Of a stretch of 63,307 nt of DNA, positions 46,329 to 56,458 are shown piece after piece. The position numbers and the translations under genes are program-made. Origin of the DNA: an uncultured Mycoplasmatota bacterium (GTDB lineage Bacteria; Bacillota_I; Bacilli_A; RF39; UBA660); the NCBI GenBank assembly GCA_900556025.1, contig USNG01000002.1, forward strand, positions 1 to 63,307. Direction: 5' to 3'. Positions within the stretch are counted from its first letter, which is position 1. The number at the start of each line of letters is the position of its first letter. Below the pieces are notes generated by a model that saw only the letters and a list, made by a program, of their open reading frames with translations, searched no databases and was not told the origin of the DNA.

Positions 46329-49300
46329 TGAACAAAAAGAAGCAATTGAAAAATCAGGTAGTAATATTATAGTTAGTGCTGGTGCTGGATCTGGTAAAAC
46401 TGCTGTATTATCTGAAAGAGTTATTTATAAAATAGAAAATGGAATACACGTAAATGAACTATTAATATTAACATTTACTAAAGCAGCTGCAGCTGAAATG
46501 AAAGATAGAATTAGAAAGAAAATATCTAAAAGAGAAGAGTTTAAAAGTGAACTTGATTTAATTAACTCTGCTTATATAACAACTTTTGATTCTTTTGCAT
46601 TGTCTATTGTTAAAAGATATCATTATTTATTAAATATAACTAATAATATTAATATTACTGATGATTCAATTGTTCAAATATGTAAAAATAAAATATTAGA
46701 TGAGACATTTGAAGAGTTATATGCTCTTGAAGATGAAGAATTTATTAAATTAATTAAAGAAAGAACTATTAAGAATGATAAAACTATACGTACTAATATA
46801 TTGAAACTTGGTAATATTATTGATGGCTATATAGATCCAGATGCTTTTTATAATTATGTTTTAAACAAGTTTTACACAGAAGAAAATATTAATGATTTAA
46901 TAGATGAATATAGAGAATTACTTAAAGAAAAATATAAGTGTGTATTAATGGAATATGATAATATGTCATATTATTTTGATAGTGATTATTTATCTAAGAT
47001 AGATTTGAGTGATTTAGTAAATTTTGATGATTTTACATTTGTATCTACTTTTAGATTACCAAGTGTGCCAAGAAATACAGAAGAAGAAGCTAAGAATGCT
47101 AAAAATAAACTTAAATTATCTATTGATGAATTATTAGATTATAAAAAATATGGAGATATCAATAAAATTAAAGAAAATATATTATCTACGTATGATGATG
47201 TAAAAACTATTATAAAGATAATTAAAAAATATTTGAACAAGTTAAATAAATATAAAAGTGAAGAAGGAATTTATACATTTAATGATATTGCTAGTATGGC
47301 TATAAAAATACTAAGTGATAATGAAGATGTTAGAAATGAGCTTAAATATTCATTTAAAGAAATAATGATTGATGAGTATCAAGATACTAATGATGTTCAA
47401 GATAAATTTATTAGTTTAATTGAAAATAATAATGTTTATATGGTTGGTGATATAAAACAATCTATATATAAATTTAGAGGTTCTAATCCAAGTATATTTA
47501 TGGATAAATACAATAGTTATAGTAAGAATATAAATGGATATAAAATAGATTTAATAAAGAATTTTAGGTCTAGAAGTCAAGTATTAAATAATATTAATAG
47601 AATGTTTGAATTATTAATGGATGATGATATTGGTGGTGCTAGATATAAAGAATCTCATGAAATGATATATGGTAATACATCATATGATAATGAAGTATTT
47701 AATGATTTTAATTATGATGCTAGTATATTAGAATATGAAAATGAAACTAATGAATATAGTAATAATGAGATAGAAATATTTACTATAGCTAAAGATATTA
47801 AAGAAAAAATGAGTAGTAATTTTATGGTATTTGATAAAGATACATCTAAAATGAGGAAAGCTACTTATAATGATTTTGTTATTATATTAGATAGAAGTAA
47901 GTATTTTGATGATTATAAAAAGATATTTGAATATATGGGTATTCCTTTGACTATTCTTAAAGATGATAAGTTAAATGTTAATAATGATATTTTATTAATT
48001 AAGAATATTTTGGATTTTATAATTAGAATAAATGATGGAGATTTCAATCAAGAATTTAAATATGATTTTATTTCTATAGCAAGAAGTTTTTTATATGAAT
48101 ATAGTGATTCTTTAATATTTGAAATATTTGCTAATAATTCATTTAAAGAGACTAGTATATTTAAAGATTTTAGTAATATTAAGTCTATTAATTCTAAAAT
48201 ATGTTCAACTATATATGAAGAGATTATTGATATAAGTGATTTTTATAATAAATTATATAAAGTAGGAGATTATGAAAATGTTAATGCTAGACTTGAAACA
48301 TTATATAATCTATCAAATAATTTAAATGAACTTGGTTATACTATATATGATTTTAGAGATTATTTAAATAATATTATAGAGATTGGTATTGATATAAAAT
48401 ATAGTTCTTATAAGGATAATAGTGATAGTGTTAAAGTAATGACTATTCATAAATCTAAAGGTCTTGAATATCCAGTTTGTTATTTTGCTGATATAAATCA
48501 TAAATTTAACATATCTGACATGAAAGATTTAGTAATTGCTGATAAGAAATATGGTTTGATTTTACCAGCAATCGTAGAAGAAAATAATAGTATTATTAAA
48601 GAATTATATAAAAATAGTTATTTGAAAGAAGAGATTAGTGAAAAGATTAGACTATTTTATGTTGCGTTAACTAGGGCGCGTGAGAAAATAATTATAATTT
48701 TACCTAGTATGGAAACATTTAAGTACGAAAAAGATGAAAATGGTGTTATATTGAGTCTTTTAAGAAAGAAATTTATAAAATTGAGTGATTTAATATATGG
48801 CATTAAAGAATATTTACCTGAATATTTTGAAAGTGTTAATATCGAAAAGTTAAATTTAAGTAAAAATTATTTATATAAAAAGAAAATTGAAGAGTTAAAA
48901 TCTTTTAATATAGATAAAATTGATGTAAATGAAATTAATATTCATAATGAAGTAGTTGATGAAGAACATTTTTCTAAAGAAACTCATGAGTTATTAACTA
49001 TAGAAAATAGAACTAATATGAGATATGGTACTCACTTTCATGAAGTACTTGAATTATTTGACTTTAAAAAGAAAAATTATGAAGTTATTAGTGAAGAATT
49101 TATTGTTAATAAAATAAAACATATGCTTATGAATCCAATATTTAATGATATAGAAAACGCTAATATATATAAAGAATATGAATTTTATTATAGTGAATCT
49201 AATGCTAATTATCATGGAATAATAGATTTAATGATAGAACATGATGATCATATTGATATAATTGATTATAAGTTAAAAAATACTACTGATAGTCATTATA

Positions 49301-49410
49301 TTAAACAATTAAACGGATATAAAAAATATATAGAAAGTATTAGTGAAAAGAATGTTAATTTATATCTTTATTCTATTCTTGATGAAAAAATAGTTGATAT
49401 TAAAGTGTAA
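46312..49410 (+). CDS. addA: ATP-dependent helicase/nuclease subunit AddA
   Basis: This UvrD-type helicase has a C-terminal nuclease domain. Motifs in order: WTSEQKEAI (Q motif), SAGAGSGKTAVL (Walker A, about 22-33), LTFTKAAAAEMKDRI, IDEYQDTND (Walker B), GDIKQSIYKFRG, VMTIHKSKGLEYPV and FYVALTRAREK, then nuclease motifs including GTHFHEVLELFD and IIDYKLKN. At 1033 residues it is slightly short for AddA. ATG 46312 is chosen because GAGGAGGT lies 8 bp upstream; the GTG at 46306 would overlap that site. Confidence 0.93.
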   Translation: MPVWTSEQKEAIEKSGSNIIVSAGAGSGKTAVLSERVIYKIENGIHVNELLILTFTKAAAAEMKDRIRKKISKREEFKSELDLINSAYITTFDSFALSIVKRYHYLLNITNNINITDDSIVQICKNKILDETFEELYALEDEEFIKLIKERTIKNDKTIRTNILKLGNIIDGYIDPDAFYNYVLNKFYTEENINDLIDEYRELLKEKYKCVLMEYDNMSYYFDSDYLSKIDLSDLVNFDDFTFVSTFRLPSVPRNTEEEAKNAKNKLKLSIDELLDYKKYGDINKIKENILSTYDDVKTIIKIIKKYLNKLNKYKSEEGIYTFNDIASMAIKILSDNEDVRNELKYSFKEIMIDEYQDTNDVQDKFISLIENNNVYMVGDIKQSIYKFRGSNPSIFMDKYNSYSKNINGYKIDLIKNFRSRSQVLNNINRMFELLMDDDIGGARYKESHEMIYGNTSYDNEVFNDFNYDASILEYENETNEYSNNEIEIFTIAKDIKEKMSSNFMVFDKDTSKMRKATYNDFVIILDRSKYFDDYKKIFEYMGIPLTILKDDKLNVNNDILLIKNILDFIIRINDGDFNQEFKYDFISIARSFLYEYSDSLIFEIFANNSFKETSIFKDFSNIKSINSKICSTIYEEIIDISDFYNKLYKVGDYENVNARLETLYNLSNNLNELGYTIYDFRDYLNNIIEIGIDIKYSSYKDNSDSVKVMTIHKSKGLEYPVCYFADINHKFNISDMKDLVIADKKYGLILPAIVEENNSIIKELYKNSYLKEEISEKIRLFYVALTRAREKIIIILPSMETFKYEKDENGVILSLLRKKFIKLSDLIYGIKEYLPEYFESVNIEKLNLSKNYLYKKKIEELKSFNIDKIDVNEINIHNEVVDEEHFSKETHELLTIENRTNMRYGTHFHEVLELFDFKKKNYEVISEEFIVNKIKHMLMNPIFNDIENANIYKEYEFYYSESNANYHGIIDLMIEHDDHIDIIDYKLKNTTDSHYIKQLNGYKKYIESISEKNVNLYLYSILDEKIVDIKV

Positions 49411-49418
49411 AGTTTGAA

Positions 49419-49448
49419 TTGAAATTATTTACAATGGTAAAATATAAT
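49419..49448 (+). promoter_or_regulatory. Promoter of the WXG100/effector operon
   Basis: TTGAAA (49419-49424) and TATAAT (49443-49448) are 18 bp apart, about 40 bp before the AAGGAGG site of the first T7SS gene. Confidence 0.55.
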
Positions 49449-49489
49449 GCTATTCTTTACTTGTAAGATAAGCAAAATAAGGAGGAATT

Positions 49490-49795
49490 ATGTCAGGAGT
49501 TTTTAGAGCAGATCCTGCGACTATGAGAAGTGTTGGTACTCGTATCGGAGAAGTTGCTGCTGATTTTAAAAGTAATTACGAAAAGATTTATAGCACAGTT
49601 GAATATTTAATTAGAAATAATTATGTTTCACCTGAAGCTGTAGCTATTGGGGAAGGTATTGAAGGTCATAAATCTGAAATTATGGCTATGCATAGAAGTA
49701 TTGAAGCTTATTCTGGTTTTGCTACTAAAGCAGGAAATACTGTAACAAATAATCAACAAAATTTAGTTGATGAAGCAAACAAATATTTAAAATAA
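49490..49795 (+). CDS. WXG100-like T7SS protein 1
   Basis: The 101-residue protein is two helices around a central turn, the form of ESAT-6/WXG100 proteins secreted by type VII systems. The turn, normally WxG, reads YVSPEAVAIGEGIEG (about residues 45-59), so Tyr replaces Trp and Ser the Gly. It ends with a helix VDEANKYLK, where the YxxxD/E export signal would sit, but no perfect copy is seen. A very strong AAGGAGG site suggests high expression. It is the first gene of the T7SS locus, with a partner 12 bp downstream, so the two probably form a heterodimer. Confidence 0.8.
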   Translation: MSGVFRADPATMRSVGTRIGEVAADFKSNYEKIYSTVEYLIRNNYVSPEAVAIGEGIEGHKSEIMAMHRSIEAYSGFATKAGNTVTNNQQNLVDEANKYLK

Positions 49796-49807
49796 TTAGG
49801 AGGATAT

Positions 49808-50119
49808 ATGGATAGTAATAGTACAAAAATTTCTTATGAAGAAGCACGTAATGATGCTAAAACATTAGATACTTGTGCATTAAAGATGAGAGATGAATTT
49901 GATGAATTCATTAATCATATGAATCAATTAGGTGCAGAAGATGTATTTTATGGAATGGCTTCAGAACAAACAAAGCAAAGTTTTGCAGAGTTAAGAGCTC
50001 ATTTTAATGATTTTGTAAATTTAGTAATTAGATTCTCAACTGTAGTTAAAGGCGCTACTGATACAACTGAACAAACTGAAAAAACTATTGCTGCAGCTGC
50101 TGAAGAGTTACCACAATAG
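49808..50119 (+). CDS. WXG100-like T7SS protein 2
   Basis: This 103-residue helical hairpin is the likely dimer partner of the preceding protein. Its central turn reads EDVFYGMASEQTKQSF, keeping the Gly of WxG but with Phe-Tyr in place of Trp. The C-terminal helix runs into an Ala/Glu-rich tail. It lies 12 bp after the first WXG gene with its own AGGAGG site. The closest parallel is the EsxA/EsxB-like pair of Firmicutes, but which is which cannot be told. Confidence 0.75.
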   Translation: MDSNSTKISYEEARNDAKTLDTCALKMRDEFDEFINHMNQLGAEDVFYGMASEQTKQSFAELRAHFNDFVNLVIRFSTVVKGATDTTEQTEKTIAAAAEELPQ

Positions 50120-50144
50120 TTTAGTGCATTGGTAATAAAAAAAT

Positions 50145-50519
50145 ATGAAAGTTGTAGAGCCAAGTATTTTGCTGGAGGAAAGATCCAGATATCAAAAAGA
50201 ATTGAAGTCATGCGATGCTTTATTACAAAGAGTAAAAAAGATGTCACAAGATTATGCATTTTGTGAGGAGAAATTATCACAAATAATAAATTATTTGAGT
50301 GAAGGATGTATTATTGATGGTGTAGGTGTTGGCTATAACTCATTAAATATGAGGAAAGAAAAAATGCTTTCTGATATGTCTACAATCGAGTCTACTGTTA
50401 AATTTCTAATAAATAGAAGAAAGATTTTAAGTAAACGTATAGGTAATATTAATAAAGAGTTGGCTGGACTACCTGCTAGAAAGCAAGTTAGATTGAATGC
50501 CAGCTCTACTTTCCATTAG
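50145..50519 (+). CDS. Small helical T7SS-associated protein (possible cargo chaperone)
   Basis: The 124-residue protein is mostly coiled-coil, with a Gly-rich turn (CIIDGVGVGYNS, about residues 54-65) between two long helices. Size, position and helical form resemble the small partners (Lap- or DUF5082-like) that lie next to LXG effectors and help target them to T7SS. It sits 29 bp before the C39-type gene. The ribosome binding site is weak. No family match is certain. Confidence 0.6.
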   Translation: MKVVEPSILLEERSRYQKELKSCDALLQRVKKMSQDYAFCEEKLSQIINYLSEGCIIDGVGVGYNSLNMRKEKMLSDMSTIESTVKFLINRRKILSKRIGNINKELAGLPARKQVRLNASSTFH

Positions 50520-50547
50520 AAATATTTATTTGGAGATAAGGATATAA

Positions 50548-51732
50548 ATGAAAAAATTTTATTTAGATATACCAAATTTAAATACTGCACTTAATTTTTC
50601 AAAAGATGTATCAGAGATTGAGCCTGAAATAAGACATAATATTGATGAAGCTATTAATTTATCACAAGATATTACAATTAATTTAAGTGATTTTTTAGGT
50701 GTGGCTGAATCCATGAAGGGAAATGTAGAATTTTTTTCAACAATATCACAAATTATAGGCGAGATAATCGCTGATGGTTGTGTTTGTGAAGAAGAACTTT
50801 TAAATGTTCTTAAAGAAAAGGGTGTTGATGTTTTCACTGGTGTATTGTATTCATTTATGAAAAATGGATTTTTGGATATTAGTTCATTAAGTGATGCTAA
50901 ACTTGTCAGTGAGGTTTTTTGTTCTGCATTGAAAGAAAATTCGATTAATATAAAAGAGCTTACGAGTAAAATATTGCCTAATATGATTGAAAATGAAAAT
51001 ATATCTTATGAGGATTTTGTATCATTATTAGATATTATGTGTCAAAATAAGACAATGGACACTAAAAGTATTGGGGACCTATATAATACATTAAATAGTA
51101 ATGAAACTATTAAAAATACAGAAGATGGAAAATTTTTGTTGTGGCAATTAGAATCATACGCTAATAGTTCTACTAATATGAGAGGTGCCATGTTGAATAG
51201 ACTCGGTATTGTATATTATAGTCAAAATGATCCTAAATGGGAAAACGTAAGGTATTATAAAGGACTTGATTCTACATTTGGTTCGTCTGCATGCGGTTTT
51301 ACAAGTCTTGCAATGATTGTTGCTGCAAAGGAACATGATATTTCTATTACTCCTCAAACAATAATACGTGATTCAAATCGTTTTATTAGGGAAATAAATG
51401 GTTTTAATACCGAGGAACCTGCATGTAGTTGGAATGAAATTGAACTTATTGCTGCCAAACATGGGATAGAAACCACTATAATAAGAGATGATGATGATTA
51501 TAATGGTAAGATAAATTTTATTTTTGAATCTGTCGCAAATGGAGATCCTGTTATTGTTTTAAAAACTGGTCATTATTATACCGTATGTCCTGGATTAAAG
51601 GAAGGTCAAGTGATTATAATGGATCCTTTTTCACCTAATTATAAAAGAAATGGAGTATATACTCCTGAAGAAGCTGAAAAGATAATTAGAAGAGATTATG
51701 TCAGTGGAGTTGTAAGTTTTTCTTGGGATTGA
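50548..51732 (+). CDS. C39-peptidase-like protein, putative T7SS cargo
   Basis: Residues 1-200 are helical without a signal peptide or membrane segment. Residues 220-394 are a C39-like (Peptidase_C39_2) papain-fold domain: VYYSQNDPKW at its start, the nucleophile region SSACGFTSLAMI (Cys249), KTGHYYTVCPG (His342) and IIMDPFSP (Asp359), so the triad looks complete. Known relatives cleave peptides or peptidoglycan-linked substrates. Its place between the WXG100/helical proteins and EssC makes it a good candidate type VII effector, or alternatively a processing protease for T7SS substrates. GGAGATAAGG precedes the ATG. Confidence 0.72.
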   Translation: MKKFYLDIPNLNTALNFSKDVSEIEPEIRHNIDEAINLSQDITINLSDFLGVAESMKGNVEFFSTISQIIGEIIADGCVCEEELLNVLKEKGVDVFTGVLYSFMKNGFLDISSLSDAKLVSEVFCSALKENSINIKELTSKILPNMIENENISYEDFVSLLDIMCQNKTMDTKSIGDLYNTLNSNETIKNTEDGKFLLWQLESYANSSTNMRGAMLNRLGIVYYSQNDPKWENVRYYKGLDSTFGSSACGFTSLAMIVAAKEHDISITPQTIIRDSNRFIREINGFNTEEPACSWNEIELIAAKHGIETTIIRDDDDYNGKINFIFESVANGDPVIVLKTGHYYTVCPGLKEGQVIIMDPFSPNYKRNGVYTPEEAEKIIRRDYVSGVVSFSWD

Positions 51733-51765
51733 GATAATATTAATATTTTACTTAAATTTATAATT

Positions 51766-51790
51766 AGAGTATTTTATACTCTTTTATTTT
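51766..51790 (+). terminator. Terminator after the C39-type gene
   Basis: AGAGTAT-TTT-ATACTCT (51766-51782) is followed by a T-rich run, so the first T7SS operon can end here. Confidence 0.65.
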
Positions 51791-51817
51791 GCAAAAAAAT
51801 ATATATCATGTTATAAT
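51789..51817 (+). promoter_or_regulatory. Promoter of essC
   Basis: TTGCAA (51789-51794) and TATAAT (51812-51817) have a 17-bp spacer, just after the terminator and before the essC AAGAGGTGA site. Confidence 0.6.
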
Positions 51818-51875
51818 TAGTTAGATAATAATGGTACATAAGTTTTATCAATGAAAAAAGAATAAGAGGTGAAAT

Positions 51876-54800
51876 ATGCAAGTTGTTCTAGTAAAAAGAG
51901 AAAAAATATATAGATTTCCATTTCCTATTGATGAAACAACTACTTCTTATTGGTTAAATGATGTAGATGATGACTATAATGAAAGAAATTTAATTTCATT
52001 AGAGAAAATAGATGATAAATGGAATTTAGTTAGTAATTCAACTTGTTATATTGAAGTTGGAGAAAAACAAATAAAGAATGCTCTTTTGAGTGTTGGCTTG
52101 TTTTATTCTTTAAAAATAGTTGATGCTAACAATAATATTTCTAGTGCACTTTTGTATGTTGAAAATGAAGAAAAGGAAACTTATATAACATATAATGTTG
52201 TTCAAAATGGAGAATACACTATTGGTAATAGAGATGATCAGAATATAAGACTTAGAAGTTCTGTTGTTAATAATGCTCATGCTGTTTTGACTAAAAACGA
52301 AAAAGGATTTTTTATAAGATCTTTAGATACTAAATATGGTATATATATAAATGATAATAAAACTGATGAGAGATCTCTTGAAAATGGTGATATAGTTTTT
52401 ATTCTTGGATTTAGAATAATTGTTTTAAATGATTTCATAATTATTAATAATAGTGATAATGTTATTGTTAATTCACCATATATTGTACCCGGAGAGTTAC
52501 CAAGTTTTAATGATGAATTAATTGCTACTGTTGATAATGACAATGCTGTTTTATATAATGAGAATGATTATTTTTCTAGACAACCTAGATTTGTTACATC
52601 AATTACACCTGAAGAACTTAGTATTGATAGTCCTCCTGGAAAGGTACAAGAAGATCAAACTCCTGTAATTTATACAATAGGGCCTATGATTACAATGACT
52701 ATGTCTTCTGCTGTAAGTGTAACTACATCAATTATGAATATTCAAAGGGGAAATGCTACTTTTAAATCTACACTTCCTGCTTTGTTAGTTGCCGTTGCTA
52801 TGATTGCATCTACTATATTATGGCCTTCTTTGATGAAGAAATATAACAAAAAGAAAACAATTGAATCTGAAAAAGAAAGACAAGTTAAATATTCTGAATA
52901 TTTACAAGAAAAAAGAGCTAAAATAACTACTATTAAAAATAATCAACATCAAATTTTATTAGAAAATTATCCTGATCCTAAAGATTTAGCAAGTGTTATT
53001 TTAAATAAAAAAAGAAATTTATGGGAAAGACAAATTGGAAGTTATGATTTCTTGTCTGTTAGATTAGGTTTAGGTACTGTTCCAGTACAATTAAATTTAA
53101 GATATTCTATGGAAGACTTTTCTATGGTAGAAGATAACTTAAAAAATGAACTTAATAGTGTTGCTGAAATTGGAAAAGATATTAAAAATGCACCAGTTAC
53201 GATAAATTTAACTGAAAAAAATAAACTTGTTTTAATTGGTGAAACTAGATATAAAGATAATATGTTGAGAAGTATGCTATTACAATTAGCCACTTGGCAT
53301 TCATATAATGATTTAAAATTTGTATTTATGATTAATGATACTACTAGTAATATTTGGGATAGTGTTAAAACATTACCACATACTTGGAGTAACTCTAGAG
53401 ATATTAGATTTTTTGCTGATAATTATGATGATATGACTAAAATATCTTTCTATCTTGAACAAATATTTATTTCTAGAAAATATAGTGAAGATGATAATGA
53501 AAAGAGAATAGAAAATAATTTAGATTTTAGAAGTTATAGACCATATTATTTAATAGTTGTTGATAATATTAAAAAGAATAAAAATGTTGAAATAATTAAA
53601 AAAATATTAGAAGAAAAGACAAATATTGGGTTTGGTTTGATTATATTAAATGATGGTATTTCTAATTTACCTAATGAGTGTAATGATTTCTTATCTGTTG
53701 ATGAAAAGAATTCTGCGATTATTACAAATGATTTAAATAAAAAGAATCAACAAGCATTTGCGATGGATGATGTTAGTGAAGTTAATTTACCATTGTTATG
53801 TGAAAAATTATCTAATATTCCTATTAAGCAGTCTAATATGCTTAGTGAAACTGATCAAAATATTGGCTTTTTAGAAATGTATAAAGTTGGTAAGATAGAA
53901 CATTTAAATATATTTGAAAGATGGCAAAATAATAATCCTGTTAATAGTTTGAGTGTACCTATAGGTATTCATACTGATGGTGAGATATTTAATTTAGATT
54001 TGCATGAAAAGTTTCATGGACCTCATGGATTGATTGCTGGTATGACTGGTAGTGGTAAATCTGAGTTTATCATTACATATATTTTGTCTATGTGTTTGAA
54101 TTTTAGTCCTGAAGAAGTTTCATTTGTTTTAATAGATTATAAAGGTGGAGGTTTAACTGGTGCTTTTGAAAATAAATTAACTGGTATGAAATTACCGCAT
54201 TTAGCTGGAACTATTACTAACTTAGATAAGGCTGAAATTAATAGAAGTTTAGCATCAATTAAAAGTGAACTTAAAAGAAGACAAGAATTATTTAATAAAG
54301 CTAAATTTGAATTAAATGAAAGTACATTAGATATATACAAATATCAAAAATTATATAGAGATGGTATTATTAAAGAACCTATGTCTCATTTGTTTATTAT
54401 AACTGATGAGTTTGCTGAACTTAAGAGTCAACAATCTGAATTTATGGCTGAACTTATTAGTACTGCTCGTATTGGACGTTCTTTAGGAGTACACTTAATA
54501 CTTGCTACTCAAAAACCTAGTGGTATAGTTGATGATCAAATTTGGTCAAACTCTAAATTTAAGGTATGTTTAAAAGTTCAAGAAAGAGCAGATAGTATGG
54601 ATGTAATTAAATGTCCTGATGCTACTAGTATTAAAAAGGCTGGACGTTTCTATTTACAAGTTGGTTATAATGATTACTTTGCTATGGGACAAGCTGCTTA
54701 TGCTGGAACTAAATATATTCCAAAGGAAAAAGTTGCTAAAACTGTAGATAGAGATATTTCATTTATTAATGATATAGGAGATACTACAAAGAGTTTAGAG

Positions 54801-56450
54801 ACTACTAAAAGAGTTGATGTTGTTTCTTTAGGAGAAGAATTACCTAATGTTTTAAAATATATTTGTGATGCTGCTAAAACTAAAAATATGGCTGCTAATA
54901 AATTATGGCTTGATAAGATACCTGCTGAAATATTTGTTAATAACTTAATGCAAAAATATTCTTTTGTACCTAAACCATGGAATATTGAAGCTGTTATTGG
55001 TGAATATGATGATCCTGAAAATCAAAGTCAAGGGTTACTTACTGTTAATTTAAATAGTGAAGGAAATACTCTTGTATATGGTAGTGGAAGTGAAATACTT
55101 TTATCTTCATTAGTTTATAGTTTGATTATTAGTCATAGCTCTAAAGAAGTTAATATATATATTGTTGACTTTGGCACAGAAATGTTTGGTATATTTATTA
55201 ATGCTCCTCAAGTAGGAGATGTAGTATATATTAATGAAGAAGAAAAAATTGCTAATTTATTTGCTACTGTTGCTCGTGAATTAGAAGTTAGAAAGAAATT
55301 ATTTGCTAACTATAATGGTAGTTATGACATTTTTATTAAAAATAGTGGAAGAACATTGCCTAAAATGATTATCATTATAAATAATTATGAATTACTTAAT
55401 GAAAACTATGATGATTATGTTGATTTAGTTTCTTCTTTATCTCGTGAAGGTGAGAAATACGGAATAATATTTATAATTACTGCAAGTGCATCAAATGGTG
55501 TTAGAGGTAAAACTACTCAAAACTTTGGTAGACAAATATGTATTCAAATGAATGATTCAGCTGATTATTCAAGTATTCTTGGTAATACTCATGGTATGGT
55601 TCCATCTAATATTGCTGGTAGAGGACTTATAAAAATTGATGGTGAACTTCATGAATTTCAAACAGCGTATCCATATAAATGGGATGAGATCAATACATTT
55701 ATAAAGAGTATATGTACTAAACTAAATCAAAGAGTTAAAGACAAAGCAGAAAGAATTGCTGTATTACCAGAGCATGTAACTTTATTAGATGTATCTGATT
55801 CAATAACTAATTTAAGTAATGTACCAATTGGTATTGAAAAGAATACTTTAGCGACTTCAATGTTTGATTTTAATAAGAATTTAATTTCTCTTGTTTCATC
55901 ACAAGATTCTACATTGTTAGATAAGTTTGTTCCTTCTTTAGGACAAGTATTCCAAAGTATTGAAAATGTAGAACTATATATGGTTGATTCAAATGAAGTA
56001 TTAAAAGATACAGATATATTTAGAAATTTTTATACATCAAATATTCCTGATGTGTATAAAAAAATGACTGAATTGACTACTAATGATAATGGTAAAACAA
56101 ATATGTTTATGTTCTTTGGAATTGATCAGATGTTTGCTGGGCTAACTAGACCTGAAGTTGATAATTTTAAATCTATTTTAGCTAACTTAAAAAATTATAA
56201 AAATATAAGAGTAGTTATTGCTGATTCTGTTGGTAAAATTAAGAGTATAGAATATGAAGAATTCTTTAGAAATAGTGTTCAAACTCTTAATGCTATATGG
56301 ATTGGTTCTGGAATTACTGATCAATTCACTATTAAGTCATCAACATATACAAGAGAGACTAGAGGTCAAATACCACTTGAATTTGGATTTAATGTTACAA
56401 GAGGTAATGCAACTTTAGTTAAACTATTAGATTTCTATACAAAGGATTAG
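51876..56450 (+). CDS. essC: EssC-like FtsK/SpoIIIE ATPase of the type VII secretion system
   Basis: This is the motor and central channel of Firmicute T7SS. Residues 1-200 are two FHA-type domains (YTIGNRDDQNIRL then SSVVNNAHAVLT near 115-135). Two membrane segments follow near 270-320. Three tandem FtsK-like ATPase modules come next. The first has a perfect Walker A GMTGSGKSE (about residues 722-730) and Walker B FIITDEFAEL. The second has YGSGSEILLSS near 1064, without the Lys, and the third is further degraded (LVSSQDSTLLDK near 1340). So only the first module looks able to hydrolyse ATP in the usual way. Length 1524 is normal. EsaB-like gene 8 bp downstream. Confidence 0.93.
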   Translation: MQVVLVKREKIYRFPFPIDETTTSYWLNDVDDDYNERNLISLEKIDDKWNLVSNSTCYIEVGEKQIKNALLSVGLFYSLKIVDANNNISSALLYVENEEKETYITYNVVQNGEYTIGNRDDQNIRLRSSVVNNAHAVLTKNEKGFFIRSLDTKYGIYINDNKTDERSLENGDIVFILGFRIIVLNDFIIINNSDNVIVNSPYIVPGELPSFNDELIATVDNDNAVLYNENDYFSRQPRFVTSITPEELSIDSPPGKVQEDQTPVIYTIGPMITMTMSSAVSVTTSIMNIQRGNATFKSTLPALLVAVAMIASTILWPSLMKKYNKKKTIESEKERQVKYSEYLQEKRAKITTIKNNQHQILLENYPDPKDLASVILNKKRNLWERQIGSYDFLSVRLGLGTVPVQLNLRYSMEDFSMVEDNLKNELNSVAEIGKDIKNAPVTINLTEKNKLVLIGETRYKDNMLRSMLLQLATWHSYNDLKFVFMINDTTSNIWDSVKTLPHTWSNSRDIRFFADNYDDMTKISFYLEQIFISRKYSEDDNEKRIENNLDFRSYRPYYLIVVDNIKKNKNVEIIKKILEEKTNIGFGLIILNDGISNLPNECNDFLSVDEKNSAIITNDLNKKNQQAFAMDDVSEVNLPLLCEKLSNIPIKQSNMLSETDQNIGFLEMYKVGKIEHLNIFERWQNNNPVNSLSVPIGIHTDGEIFNLDLHEKFHGPHGLIAGMTGSGKSEFIITYILSMCLNFSPEEVSFVLIDYKGGGLTGAFENKLTGMKLPHLAGTITNLDKAEINRSLASIKSELKRRQELFNKAKFELNESTLDIYKYQKLYRDGIIKEPMSHLFIITDEFAELKSQQSEFMAELISTARIGRSLGVHLILATQKPSGIVDDQIWSNSKFKVCLKVQERADSMDVIKCPDATSIKKAGRFYLQVGYNDYFAMGQAAYAGTKYIPKEKVAKTVDRDISFINDIGDTTKSLETTKRVDVVSLGEELPNVLKYICDAAKTKNMAANKLWLDKIPAEIFVNNLMQKYSFVPKPWNIEAVIGEYDDPENQSQGLLTVNLNSEGNTLVYGSGSEILLSSLVYSLIISHSSKEVNIYIVDFGTEMFGIFINAPQVGDVVYINEEEKIANLFATVARELEVRKKLFANYNGSYDIFIKNSGRTLPKMIIIINNYELLNENYDDYVDLVSSLSREGEKYGIIFIITASASNGVRGKTTQNFGRQICIQMNDSADYSSILGNTHGMVPSNIAGRGLIKIDGELHEFQTAYPYKWDEINTFIKSICTKLNQRVKDKAERIAVLPEHVTLLDVSDSITNLSNVPIGIEKNTLATSMFDFNKNLISLVSSQDSTLLDKFVPSLGQVFQSIENVELYMVDSNEVLKDTDIFRNFYTSNIPDVYKKMTELTTNDNGKTNMFMFFGIDQMFAGLTRPEVDNFKSILANLKNYKNIRVVIADSVGKIKSIEYEEFFRNSVQTLNAIWIGSGITDQFTIKSSTYTRETRGQIPLEFGFNVTRGNATLVKLLDFYTKD

Positions 56451-56458
56451 GTGATAAT

